DNA of 64,000 nt from Eurosta solidaginis (GCF_040869045.1 NC_090324.1:193004028-193068027), one strand, 5' to 3'. Shown: positions 33,981 through 45,021, counted from the first letter of the stretch. Notes: generated from the sequence alone by a model not told the origin. Translations and numbers: made by a program.

Positions 33981-35189
33981 CTTCTAAAGATCGAGCTTCT
34001 TCCACCTGGGAGGACCGTTGGCTCATTAACGCACTCTTCGCCCCCCCCCCCGATTTTTCGTGAGAAATTCAAGCTACTGTCTAGCTCGTTAAATGATACC
34101 CCGTTCGCAACAGAGACCCTCAGCGGGCGGTCAGGGACAAAAGATCCAAAAATCTGCGACGCGCTCCTATTAAAATAGTTCGTAGGGACAAAGTCAACGG
34201 GCCTCGGTATACCCGTGTCAATTTGATTGAAAACCGACCCAGCGATCTAGTTTTCTAGCGCAGCCCTAGTGCGGCTTCTAGTTAGACGCCTATGGGAGTC
34301 GAGGATACCCAATCCCCCATCTACTCTATTTTCGTCTTCCTTCTCCGACATTCACTGTCGGTACACAAAAAAATTTTACCGAAAAGAAAAATAAGTATTT
34401 TGTAAGTATTTTTCGAACACCCTAGTATACCCCGGGTTACTCTCTCAGGAAACAGATATCCCCGACGCAAAACCCCGAAAAGAAAAAAAATTATAAAAAC
34501 CATAAATCAAATAAAAAGGAAAGTTGACTAAGACAGTATTGTATGTATATATTTGCAAATACCCAAGGATGCAAACAATATAAAACAAATCGTGCAAGCA
34601 AGGATATAACAAATGTAGGACAAAGCTGAAAATCCAAAAATGTAAATAAATATTTAATAATGTATAAGAAAAGCTCAATGTGGAAGCAATATATATAAAC
34701 AAAAATTAAATTTAGTATGTTTGTATATATATGTGTGTTTGTGTGAAAATTCAGGTAATGTGTGCGTATATTTTAAAGATAAAAAAAATTCAAGTTGAAA
34801 CCCCGAAAAAAATATTATTCTAGTATAGATACCAAAAAAAATTCAAGTATCGAAATTAATTATAACCAAAATTAATTTCAACCGCTATATTTGCGTGTAA
34901 AAATTGCAGAAAAAAATAATAATAAAAGGAATATCCGCCAATGTATGGATGTATAAGACAAAAAACAAATGTAGAAAATAAAAAAATGCAACTAAAAAAA
35001 CAAAAAGCAAAAATACTATAAAAAAATTTAAAAACTCCAAACTTTCAAAAAAATTAACCTGAACAATTTTTGAAAATAATCTTAATGATTAAGAAGTAAC
35101 CAACAACCAAAAATATATAAATAAGTGTAAATAAAACATAAAATTTAAAAGTATCGAACTTAAAAATAAGTTAACTGAACTTGAATATA
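33981..35189. other. gypsy-3 leader and A-rich sequence, no gene
   Basis: Just upstream (minus sense) of gypsy-3 gag there is a C-run (10 C near 34042) and unique sequence, then A/T-rich DNA from 34350. It may include the gypsy-3 leader or LTR, but no second copy outside the duplications allows limits. Repeated at 48527-49744, where the C-run has about 18 bases. Confidence 0.5.
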
Positions 35190-35575
35190 TATGCCTTGGT
35201 GTTTTTTGTGCTGCCTTGGCGAAGTACCTCAAGGTCTGGTCCGTCGTGCTGTCCGTGGAAGTGTGGCACATCATGCTCGAGAGCTAGTCCCTAAGGGTGG
35301 ATGCCACACCTCCTAATCCTACCTATCATGGCGACGACTGCTAACCTCACTTACCGGCAATGCTGGACTCCCGGTAAGGTAGCTTAAACAGCTCGCCAAG
35401 ATATCCTGCTAACGTCCGTCTTCAAGCTGAGTGTCATACCAGGTACCACTTAGTCAAAATGCAAGAACCCGAAGAAGGAACCCTGGTATGAGCACTTCGC
35501 TAATCCCTATCTTATTGTCATGATGACACTTGTCGGCCGGGTGAACCCAATCGGCGTTGCCATCATGTCCTTGTT
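35190..35575. other. GC-richer, hairpin-rich segment of unknown origin
   Basis: Several inverted pairs stand out: GTGTGGCA/TGCCACAC (about 35256 and 35300), TTACCGG/CCGGTAA (about 35352 and 35372), and CATACCAGG/CCTGGTATG (about 35435 and 35482). There is no long open frame. It abuts gypsy-4 leader sequence at 35576 and is absent next to the leader copy at 12840. The copy at 49745-50130 is nearly identical. Confidence 0.5.
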
Positions 35576-36494
35576 CTGTCGAAAGACGGAAATAAGGATT
35601 TGGTTTGGAAGCCTAAGAAGGTTAAAAAAAAAATCTAAGGAAGGAAAGTAAAAAAAAATTAAGAAATTTAAAATTGACAAATGGGAATTAAATAATCAAA
35701 AGAAAAATTGAAATTTGGAATTTAAAATACGAACTAATTAACTAACTGAATGAAATGAAAATTTGATCGGGCTATTGCGTTGGGGATACAAAAGCTAAAA
35801 ACTGGAATAAAATTTTGGAAACTACAAAAAAATTAAAAGCGGAACTTGAAGGATTAATGGAGAATAAAAAAAAACTGCAAAACAATCTATAAATTTAAAA
35901 ACGGTTTGAAGAAAAAAATATAAAAAAAGGAAAAACAAAAAAAGGTGATCGGGCTATAATCGTTGGGCGCCATTGTTACGTGGCTGTGCTTGTTGGGTGG
36001 CGAGGAGCGGCTGCAAGCAGGTATGCTTGCGGGCCCAGGCTAGCTCGTCGTCGGCGGCGGGCTATTGCACCACCGACCTCACCCGCAGCCACATGAACAA
36101 AAAGGGGTTTATACCTGCATGATGAGAAAAAATGAAAGAAAAGCTGAAAATGATATAAATAGACGTAAGGGGCAGAGCTAGAAAGGGGAAAACATAAGGC
36201 GAGAAAAAGATGAAGGCCTGTCCTGTCAGGTGGAGTCTACCCTCCCTCTGCAGTGCAACTTGTACTGCTTCGTGGGCACTGTGCTGACTCCTATCTACTT
36301 ACAGTGCCCCCAAACCTGAAATGTGTCTGTCCGTCCTCATACAGTCATTTTCCCCAAACACTCACCTTCACTTTACCTTGCCACGAACAAGCGCAGCACC
36401 AACACCAAAAATAGGAATTTAGCCCTGCATGATCAAAAATCTATGTTTTCATCCATACATTTTATAATGTTATTAACAATTTAATATTGCTTAA

Positions 36495-38275
36495 CCCTAG
36501 GATGCATGCGTAAAAAAACTATAGTTATACATACGATGAGCCTCAGAGGCTCAAGTACTAGAAGTATCGGTTTACTTATAAATAAACCAAAATATTACTG
36601 GGATAAAACTTTAATTCGTTTATCGTTCCTTTTTATTATTACAAATATGTGTAATGGTTATATAAATACAAAAAAATTATGTGCTAATTAGTACAATTGG
36701 AACATGTTTCACACAGTAGTAATGAATGTTCTTTACAAATACTTTTAACATGCTTAGCGCAAAATAGTCTGCTCATGCCATTTATTTTGGAAGGACAGAA
36801 TTTGCATCATTTCTTTTTTGTCGGCCGAGCATTATTCTTAGTCGTTGCTTCTTCTTCAATCTGTATAAAATTTTCCATAGCCATTTTATGAACTTTAGAC
36901 AGTTTTGTAAAACTTTGTGCTCTCCGCTTCGTAAATGGAAGTACTAACTTAATTGCTAGTTACTTTAGGAAGATACGCCTTTTGTGCCGTATCCCAGTTG
37001 TAAAGGCGGGATTTTCCTGAATAAATATCAAAAAGGCGTTCAAGCTCCAGCGTCCATTATATTATACCAAACAGCCATAGGCCATCGGCTTGTTTGCCTC
37101 TGGCATATATAATTACCAACCATTTGGTCCATATGATCTACGCCACCCTTGGTTTTGTTATAGAACTCGATAATATCTGGTTTCTTAGTTACATTCTCAT
37201 TGTTAACAATATCATCGTGATGCATAGAGATTAGTAATATAACCGCTTTGTTTTTTTTTTTCGGAACGTATCTTACTAATGTTAAGTTGTCTTTGAAACC
37301 AAATTGAGATGAGTAAACGCTTCTTTCTTTAGAAGCTTGGAACTCTCCTGGTTTTTCCTTTTTGTTGTTAGGTAAAGTTCCTACAATCGTTATTCCAGCT
37401 TCTAATAAATCCTATGCAAGGGGAATGCTTGTGAAATAATTATCAAATTTAGATTTCGGCCAGAACACCGTATGGTTGTAACAAGGGATTTTACGATATT
37501 CTCATCTACATTATGTTGAACATTATTTCCGGGCTGGCGACCTAAATAAACTTGGCCATCAATGGCATAACCCGAACCGCTTTCGCAGAGCCAAAATAAT
37601 TTAATTCCGGACTTGGATGAATTAGATAACATATACTGAATAAAATATGCGCGTCCCCTAAAATTTAATAGCTGTTCGTCAATTGTTACAAATGCCTTTG
37701 GAATGATTACTGTTCGGCACCTCTGTAGAAACAATTCCCATATATGACGAATGGGCGCAAATTTCTCTGATGAAATTCGAAGGTTGCGTGTTCTCTTATC
37801 ATCGAATCGAAGCATACTGCGTATATTTTCGAATCGGTTCCAATTTTTTTCCACACCAACCATCAGTAGCAACCCAAGAAAGCCTTGACCACGAATCAAA
37901 CACTACTGAGTACTCTTCTGCAAAAGCATACTTGCTTGATTGTTTTTTTTTTTTTCATAATATCAATGCCTACTATGAAATAGACTCACTTCAGTTACAT
38001 AGAATAACGATCATTGCTCAAATAAATCTGCATGGCATACTTGGTTGAGCCATATGAGCCTCACAGGCTCATCATATGTATAAAAGGGGTATTGATACAA
38101 AATTGCTTTTCTTTCTGAGAAAACAATTTTTTTTCAAAGAGTCAATGCCTACTATGATTAAAATAATTCATATATAGCATTCCAAAAGCTTCTTGTAAAA
38201 ATTATTTCAAATTTATAAGATATGTTGAAATGTATATCCAAGTGAGCCCCGGGGCTCAACGTATGCATTCTAGGG
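36495..38275 (-). mobile_element. piggyBac-type element, 1.78 kb, degenerate
   Basis: TTAA (36491-36494 and 38276-38279) flanks the terminal pair CCCTAGGATGCATGCG / complement of CGTATGCATTCTAGGG. Copy 1 of the LTR has one uninterrupted CTTAAG here, confirming insertion at TTAA. Three TGAGCC...GGCTCA palindromes lie inside (36537-36553, 38055-38071, 38243-38258). The interior holds a broken transposase on the minus strand. Confidence 0.93.
36684..37899 (-). pseudogene. piggyBac transposase relic (DDE_Tnp_1_7)
   Basis: The best frame (37899-37402) contains RFDDKRTRN...APIRHIWE and the block VTIDEQLL-FRGR, holding the first catalytic Asp. KSGIKLFWLC and VYLGR follow. After a stop and frameshift, 37225-37040 has IEFYNKTKGGVDHMDQMVG (conserved GVDxxDQ) and RWPMAVWYNI. 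The C-terminal Cys-rich finger is readable to a TAG at 36684-36686, with Cys/His spacing like other piggyBac tails. The first 150 or so residues of a normal 550-600-aa transposase are missing. The enzyme would cut and paste the element at TTAA; this copy cannot. The partner copy is at 51242-52429. Confidence 0.88.
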
Positions 38276-39206
38276 TTAAATCTACCCCCTAGAGCTATCT
38301 AATTCATTGACTGAAAACAAATGATATTTGTAAGGATAAAAACCCACTTGAAAATAACTTTTAAGAAAAAGCATAACAAAATGATAACATACGATTTCAA
38401 TTAATTTCGATTCAATTCAATTCAAAATAATGGTTTGTAAAGGCAAACAAAAAAAGTAAAAAAAAAAGAAAACGAGAGGTCAAGTTCCTTATAGTGGTAA
38501 AAAAAAAGGTTTATGAACCACCCTAATATGTTATCTTACCGACTACTATCTTAAAAATGCGAAATTGAAACAAAATAAACTAAGAGGGCGAGCAAAAAAA
38601 ATATTCAAGAACCCCAATCCCTGACCTACCGCAACCGCTCAAGTAAACATAAGATCAATTTTGTACAAAACAAAAGTAGGTCATCAAAGGAAAGCAAAAA
38701 CCAGTTTAGCATATTATAAACAAAATGTGTGTATGTTTGTAGCTATGTATGTACATATATTCCTTATGTTTAGGTTTCCTTCTTCTATTTTCTCAAGAAG
38801 ATCAGGCATTATATGCTAATATATGTACATATATTCAAATATGTGTAATAGCAAAAATATTGTGCTCAAATTTCACTCACCCATATACTCGTACTCCAAC
38901 GGCGCCGGTGCAGTTGAGTGGATGTGCTGAATTTGCTGAAATAGTAGGAGTCAAAAACATACATACATACGCTCACGGTAGCCACCCTCAATCACTCAAC
39001 CAAGAGCACTCGCTAGTGGTCTTTAGCATTGAGTGCTTTGGTAGTATCAAATCTACCAGCGCGATGATTGAATGTGAAATATAAAAAATATGTATATCAG
39101 ACGAGAAAAAAGATTATTAGTGCTGAAGGCACCCTATCACATACTAACAAGAAGAAAGATGTTGGAAATGATTTTGCCCATAATCCGAAAAAGGAATGTA
39201 AGTACA

Positions 39207-40268
39207 CCAAGTAAGGAAGGCTAAGTTCGGGTGTAACCGAACATTACATACTCAGTTGAGAGCTGTGGAGACAAAGTAAGGGAAATCACCATATTGTAAA
39301 AGGAACCTAGGGTAACCCTGGAATGTGTTTGTATGACATGTGTATCAAATGGAAGGTATTAAAGAGTATTTTAAGAGGAAGTGGGCCATAGATCTATAGA
39401 TGGACGCCATTTAGGGATATCGCCATAAAGGTGGACCAGGCCTGGCTCTAGAAGTTGTTTGTACGATATGGGTATCAAATGAAATGTGTTAATGATAATT
39501 TTAAAAGGGAGTGGGCCTAAGTTCTATAGGTGGACGTCTTTTCGAGATATCGCCATAAAGGTGGATCAGGGGTGACTCTAGAATTAATTTTGTACAATAT
39601 GGGTATCAAATGAAAGGTATTAATGAGTACTTTAAAAGAGCGTGGGTCTAAGTTCTATAGATGTACGCCTTTTCGAGATATCGCCATAAAGATGGACCAG
39701 GGGTGACTCTAGAATTTGTTTGTACGGCATGAGTATCAAATGAAAGGTGTTAATGAGTATTTTAAGAGGGCGTGGGCCTTAGTTCTATATGTGGACGCCT
39801 TTTCGAGATATCGCCATAAACGTGGACCAGGGGTGACTATAGAATTTGTTGGTACTATATGGGTATCAAATGAAAGGTGTTAATGAGTATTTTAAAAGGG
39901 AGTGGGCCTAAGTTCTATAGGTGGACGCATTTCGGAATGTCGTTATAAAAGTGGACCTGGGTTGACTCTAGAATGCGTTTGTACAATATGGGTGTCAAAC
40001 GAAAAGTGTAATAAGTGTTTTAAAAGGGAGTGGGCCTTTGTTCTATGGGTGGACGCCTTTTCGGGATATCGCCATAAACGTGGACCAGGGGTGACTCTAG
40101 AATGCGTTTGTACAATATGGGTATCAAATGAAAGGTGCTAATGAGTATTTTAAAAGGGTGTGGGCCTTAGTTCTATAGGTTGACGCCTTTTCGAGATATC
40201 ACCATAAAGGTGGACCAGGGGTTACTCTAGAATTTGTTTGTACGATATGGGTATCAAATGAAAGGTGT
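39207..40268 (-). mobile_element. Helentron-like element, truncated copy (unit A)
   Basis: Begins with AAGTAAGGAAGGCTAAG (39209), the hairpin GTTCGG/CCGAAC and the ACTCAGTTGAG inverted-repeat word. Then come about eight 130-bp satellite units in reverse-complement orientation. It abuts the gypsy-4 LTR start on the left. At 40268 it breaks into the 804-bp repeat. No coding content; plus-strand frames such as 39902-40141 read the satellite. Confidence 0.7.
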
Positions 40269-41072
40269 TGTCTAAGCTTTGGGCAATTGAGGGCGAGCAG
40301 TTTAATAAGAGTTATAAATGAGTAATTTTATGTGCTTGTAAGCGTATGAGTCGTGGCACAGTGGCTGACGTACCCGACCAAACGCCCGGGGTTGCGGGTT
40401 CAACTCCCACCAAGCATTCCTTTTTTTTTAATTTATAAATTATTATTATTAATGGACTGTATTGAGTTTATGGGGTTTTTGATTTAATGTATTCCATTTA
40501 TTGAGTTCGGTAGTTTTAGCGTTATTGGTGTATTTAAGTCATGGGAGGATGCATAGCATCAGTACACCTTTTATTTATTTAATTTGGGGGCGAGCACTGG
40601 GGGCTCTGAGACTTCGCTCTACTGAGCCACATCGTCCTCTATTTGAAGAACCCTTTAAAATGTGATATGGAGGCGAGCACGGGACGGCTCTGAGGTATTG
40701 GCACCCCATTTTCTACAAGAAAAACCTCTATTTATTTAATTTGGGGCGAGCGTTGGGCACTCTGAGGTTTCGCTCTAATGAGCCACCTCATCTTCTATTT
40801 GAAGAACCCCTTCAAAGTGTGATATGGTGGCGAGCACTGGGCTCTGATGTATTAGCACACCATCCGAAGAACCTCCATTTTAATTAAAAAACTCAAACTA
40901 TGTCTTTAGAATATTTCACTAACCAGTTGAGAATTACAAGCACACTCAATGGCTACTGAAACAAACGAACGAAAAATGTTCATAGTTTAAGTCGCTTAAA
41001 CATACTCCCCCTTAGACGGCTTAGGCGTCTAATGAAACTTCCATACGAGCCAGGATCCGGCTCGAAGGACCA
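40269..41072 (+). repeat. 804-bp repeat, first copy (unit A)
   Basis: Starts TGTCTAAGCTTTGGGCAATT and ends CTCGAAGGACCA, then starts again at 41073. It contains a tRNA-like Pol III unit, then two internal direct copies (about 160-170 bp) of a block with GGGCGAGC...GAAGAACCC...TGTGATATGG. Near its end are the hairpins TTAGACGG...CGTCTAA and GAGCC-AGGATCC-GGCTC. No protein. Its class is unknown; TG...CA ends recall an LTR, but no primer site or gag follows. Confidence 0.8.
40333..40428 (+). other. tRNA-like Pol III unit (A box, B box, T8 terminator)
   Basis: A box TGGCACAGTGG (40354-40364) and B box GGTTCAACTCC (40397-40407) match Pol III tRNA promoter consensus, 32 bases apart. A run of eight T (40421-40428) follows as terminator. 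CAAGCA (40411-40416) can pair with TGCTTG (40333-40338) like an acceptor stem, but about 15 extra bases separate TGCTTG from the D arm, so this is not a normal tRNA. It is best read as a tRNA-derived, SINE-like head. Confidence 0.6.
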
Positions 41073-41719
41073 TGTCTAAGCTTTGGGCAATTGAGGGCGA
41101 GCAGTTTAATAAGAGTTATAAATGAGTAATTTGATGTGCTTGTATGCGTACGCCCGGGGTTGCGGGTTCAACTCCCACCAAGCATTCCTTTTTTTTAAAT
41201 TTATAAATTATTATTATTAATGGACTGTATTGACTTTATGGGGTTTTTGATTTAATGTATTACATTTATTGAGTTGGGTAGTTTTAGTGTTATTGGTGTA
41301 TTTAAGTCATGGGAGGATGCATAGCATCAGTACACCTTTTATTTATTTAATTTGGGGGGAGCACTGGGGGCTCTGAGGCTTCGCTCTACTGAGCCACCTC
41401 ATCCTCTATTTGAAGAACCCTTTAAAATGTGATATGGAGGCGAGCACGGGACGGCTCTGAGGTATTGGCACCCCATTTTCTACAAGAAAAACCTCTATTT
41501 ATTTAATTTGGGGCGAGCGTTGGGCACTCTGAGGTTTCGCTCTAATGAGCCACCTCATCTTCTATTTGAAGAACCCCTTCAAAGTGTGATATGGAGGCGA
41601 GCACTGGGCTTTGATGTATTAGCACACCATCCGAAGAACCTCCATTTTAATTAAAAAACTCAAACTATGTCTTTAGAATATTTCACTAACCAGTTGAGAA
41701 TTACAAGCACACTCAATGG
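41073..41719 (+). repeat. 804-bp repeat, second copy, truncated, A box deleted (unit A)
   Basis: Direct continuation of the first copy. About 36 bases covering the A box are missing between GCGTA and CGCCCGG; the equivalent copy in unit C (58636-59319) keeps them. Truncated at CACTCAATGG by the BEL fragment. Confidence 0.85.
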
Positions 41720-41802
41720 ATAGTACTTCGAATCGGCGCATTTCAGGCGGGTTGATGCTGCGGGTTAGATGGGTTTGGCCAAGCTTCGGGGGGCTGGGTC
41801 AG
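41720..41802 (-). pseudogene. BEL pol fragment at the unit A/B junction
   Basis: 83 bp matching, in reverse, the BEL RNase H-integrase linker at about 61998-62080. It ends at CTGGGTCAG, where the next unit begins. A short frame from 41716 fuses this fragment to gypsy-2 ORF3 sequence and is an accident of the junction. Confidence 0.85.
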
Positions 41803-42009
41803 CTCGAAGGAGCTACTGGCGGCAACGTCAGCAACATGTGCGCAACTACACGCGCACACACGTACGCTGACGCCGCACACATAATTACACCATCACACAC
41901 TACAGGCACCGACACCAACATCTCGAACACCAAACCAGTCGCAGCCGCAGCTTACGCCAGTACCAACGTCAGACGCGCAACATAAGCAGCCAGACGGGCA
42001 ATCGAGCTC

Positions 42010-42390
42010 GTGGTACGCACCACGCGCACGTCGAAATGGGAGGAAGCCGCGGCCAAGGCCCACAATAGGACCGGAACATCACCGCTAACAGCCACACTTG
42101 GTAGGATAGACGTGAAGGCAGGGCAGTCACAGGCAGCCATCGAGCTCTCCTCGGATGAGGACACAGCTCCACCGGAGAGAGAAACGCCAATTTTCCCGGC
42201 AGGACCAGGCGGCATACGCCTCTACGAGACGGACCTCGACACCCTCAACGGATCTAAATGGTTGACTGACACCATCATTGACGCTTGGGCAAAGGGACTG
42301 GAAGAGCAACACGGACAACAACATATGAACCTCAGCCCGTTCGTGACTTGGCAGCTGACCCAAAAGAGGAACACAGGAAGGGGAGTGTGA
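42010..42390 (+). CDS. gypsy-2 third ORF, Ulp1/SENP-like N-terminal motif (unit B)
   Basis: An open 126-codon frame ends with a TGA that lies in the first bases of the LTR. The first half is polar, with a basic start and the acidic stretch AIELSSDED, resembling a SUMO-interacting motif (hydrophobic core followed by Ser/Asp/Glu). Residues about 70-125 contain DTLNGSKWLTDTIIDAW, then MNLSPFVTWQL. The same order, W-L-N-D-x-x-I-N followed by an F-rich segment and a G-V-R-R-W region, begins the catalytic domain of C48 (Ulp1/SENP) proteases. The His/Asp/Cys catalytic residues are not encoded: the frame stops where GVRRW would be, at the purine tract. In-frame TAA 41983-41985 lies upstream, so the true start is uncertain. 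Similarity is by eye; a truncated or decoy protease is inference. Confidence 0.5.
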   Translation: MVRTTRTSKWEEAAAKAHNRTGTSPLTATLGRIDVKAGQSQAAIELSSDEDTAPPERETPIFPAGPGGIRLYETDLDTLNGSKWLTDTIIDAWAKGLEEQHGQQHMNLSPFVTWQLTQKRNTGRGV

Positions 42391-44019
42391 GGACTCAATA
42401 AAACATCATTAATTTGGCCCACACAAAACGATCCCACAACATATTTAACACAGCATTAACACAACTGCCAGTCACAAAACGCCCTAACAACACGACAAAC
42501 CAAAAAGTCTCAGCAACACAACTATCGCTCACAACACTTAATATTAACACGACAAACCAGCAAGTCTCAGCAATACAACTAGCGATCGCAACACTTAATA
42601 GTAGCACGACAAACTAACAAGTCTCACCAACACAACGAGCGATCGCAACATTTAACAGCAACACGGTAACCATGGAAACGCAACCATTTGACCTAGCAAC
42701 ACCGAACACGACAACCATAAAAGGAGCGACACAGCAGCACAGGATTTAGTTAGCACGGAGCAGTTGTCGTGACCAGAGCTACCAGTGAAGCGCGTCTCGA
42801 ATGTGTCGGTTCTACCACCAGGAGATATCTTTTCATAGGAGTGAGTCGTGGCCTCAAGTTGTGAATTCGTCGGTTCTACCAGCAAACACCGCTTGAGACT
42901 TCGTTCACCCCCGCGTAAGTAAAGGCCCTGCCACAGTAACGCGCACCCGCGAACATGTGACGTCCACCCGCCTGCGCCGACGCGGACCGCGCCGCGACAG
43001 TAATAAACCGCTCAGCAGCGACGCGACCGCCCTGACGCCACCGCGACACCAGCAAGACGCCGACGCAAGGGGCAACAGAGCACAGCAGCAGAGTCACGCT
43101 AACATACGATGCTGGCCGCAACAGCACTACGCAAGCATACGACGTTGGCCACAGCAGAGACACGCAAACATACGACGCTGGCCGCAACAGCGCTACGCTA
43201 ACATACGACGCTGGCCGCAGCAGCACTACACAAACATACGACGTTGGCCACAGCAGAGCTACGAAAATATACGACGCTGGCCGCAACAGCGCTACGATAA
43301 CATACGACGCTGGCTGCAACAGCGCTACGCAAACACACAAAGCTGGCCACAGCAGCGTTACACGTTGGCCACAGCAGAGTCACGCAAACATACGACGCTG
43401 GCCGCAACAGTACTACACGAGCATACGACGTTGGCCACAGCAGAGTCACGCAAACATAGGACGCTGGCCGTAGCAGCGCTACGGAAGCATAATACGTTGG
43501 CCACAGCAGAGTCACGCAAGCATACGGCGTTGGCCGCAACAGAGTTACGCAAACGTACGACGTTGACCGCAGCAGAGTAACGCAATTATACGACGTCAAC
43601 CATACCAGAGTTACACTCACGCAGACGCTCACACATAAGCCGCAGCAGAGACGCGCACTCGCTAGCCATAAGAAAGATACGCCGATGCAGGGCGTCACAG
43701 AGATACATTTACTAACACCCAGCAACGACCAGCAAGGCGTCCTAACGGAACGAACCTACCGGGACACGAGGACCGTTAGCCCACCTCTAATCATAGAGCA
43801 AGCATCAAACGCAGTGAAGAATACATACATATTTTTATTTTATTACATTTGTTTCTTATAGTGATAATATATAGAGTTAAAACAATAAAGTGAAATCTAT
43901 ACGAAAATGATTTGCATGGTGCCCCGAAATATAAATTTATTGTAAGCGAACCTTGGACACGGCGAGTATATCCCAGCACTTATTGAAGAAGCACCGGGGA
44001 AAGAAAAAGCTTCGATACA
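42386..44019 (+). repeat. gypsy-2 3' LTR (unit B, 1634 bp)
   Basis: Almost identical to 31142-32841 but 66 bp shorter by loss of two 33-bp units. It is followed by the same AAAT|gypsy-3 gag flank, which shows it arose by duplication and not by new insertion. Confidence 0.93.
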
Positions 44020-44504
44020 AAATATTTCCTCTTCTGACGCATTTTCTCTATTTTCTTAAAATTTCTTTTCTCCCTATTACTATTTATTGTTTTACAAAAA
44101 ATCCTTCTCCTAGCTTCTTCATATTCTCTCTGGTGTAAGCTTTTTACCTCGCGATTTTTCAATTTTCCCTCTAATTTTTCAATTATTCTATCTCCCTCTT
44201 CCCTACTCAAAATCTTTACAGTTGTGCTGCCGGGTTGCCTGTCTTCTGGCTGGAGTGCCCGGTTAACTCCGCCAGCCTGCGGTTCCCTGTTTCGGTTTAA
44301 AAACACAAAAGGACGAATCACTACCACAAGCAAAACAGACCAAGGACGAACATTCATTTGGTTTTTGTGCTTCTGCCGGGTTTTCCACAAAGTGATCTAC
44401 CGGCATACCGCACGAAAAACACAACATTAAGTGGAAGGGAGAAGCACAAAAGGAATTCACAGTCGACTTAGACGCAGGACTAACAGAAGGACGAACACTA
44501 TTTA
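44020..44504 (-). pseudogene. gypsy-3 gag fragment (unit B)
   Basis: Matches 32842-33326, covering the basic tail and degraded zinc knuckle only. It is cut at ...GAACACTATT, where a deletion joins it to the interior of the 804-bp repeat. Confidence 0.87.
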
Positions 44505-45021
44505 TAAATTAATATTATTAATGGACTGTATTGACTTTATGGGGTTTTTGATTTAATGTATTACATTTATTGAGTTGGGTAGTTTTAGTGTTATTGGTGT
44601 ATTTAAGTCATGGGAGGATGCATAGCATCAGTACACCTTTTATTTATTTAATTTGGGGGCGAGCACTGGGGGCTCTGAGGCTTCGCTCTACTGAGCCACC
44701 TCATCCTCTATTTGAAGAACCCTTTAAAATGTGATATGGAGGCGAGCACGGGACGGCTCTGAGGTATTGGCACCCCATTTTCTACAAGAAAAACCTCTAT
44801 TTATTTAATTTGGGGCGAGCGTTGGGCACTCTGAGGTTTCGCTCTAATGAGCCACCTCATCTTCTATTTGAAGAACCCCTTTAAAGTGTGATATGGAGGC
44901 GAGCACTGGGCTTTGATGTATTAGCACACCATCCGAAGAACCTCCATTTTAATTAAAAAACTCAAACTATGTCTTTAGAATATTTCACTAACCAGTTGAG
45001 AATTACAAGCACACTCAATGG
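44503..45021 (+). repeat. 804-bp repeat fragment (unit B)
   Basis: The part downstream of the tRNA-like unit, from TATAAATTAATATT to CACTCAATGG, with both internal GGGCGAGC blocks. The Pol III boxes were lost in the deletion. Confidence 0.87.

Larger units (their letters stand above)
35576..39206 (-). mobile_element. gypsy-4 LTR plus leader, copy in unit A, with piggyBac inside
   Basis: Homologous to 12840-14746. The leader is 35576-35973 and the candidate LTR 35974-39206. Relative to copy 1 it has about 185 extra bases (36210-36393) and a piggyBac element at TTAA (36491), and it lacks the MITE. Copy 1 and this copy are separate insertions of one family and give each other's empty sites. A plus-strand frame at 38749-39084 has no domain and is not called. 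Confidence 0.6.
30469..41802. repeat. Segmental duplication unit A (11.3 kb)
   Basis: It starts inside the gypsy-2 third ORF and ends inside a BEL fragment (41720-41802). At 41802/41803 the end joins directly to a second copy of its own start. The junction reads ...CTGGGTCAG|CTCGAAGG..., and the two parent sequences share the bases GC at the breakpoint. Unit A contains the gypsy-2 3' LTR, gypsy-3 gag, the gypsy-4 LTR with piggyBac, a Helentron-like piece and two 804-bp repeats. Confidence 0.95.

Noticed and set aside
38749..39084. 111-codon frame conserved in units A and C
   Set aside because: Conservation is explained by the duplication. Copy 1 of the LTR has it disrupted by the MITE and sequence changes, and no domain is visible.
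40333..40428. Functional tRNA gene
   Set aside because: Pol III boxes are good, but the acceptor strand is displaced by about 15 bases and the D and anticodon stems have mismatches.
40269..41072. Solo LTR of a known retrotransposon
   Set aside because: TG...CA ends alone are weak. No primer site, polypurine tract or coding region is attached, and a tRNA-like unit lies inside.
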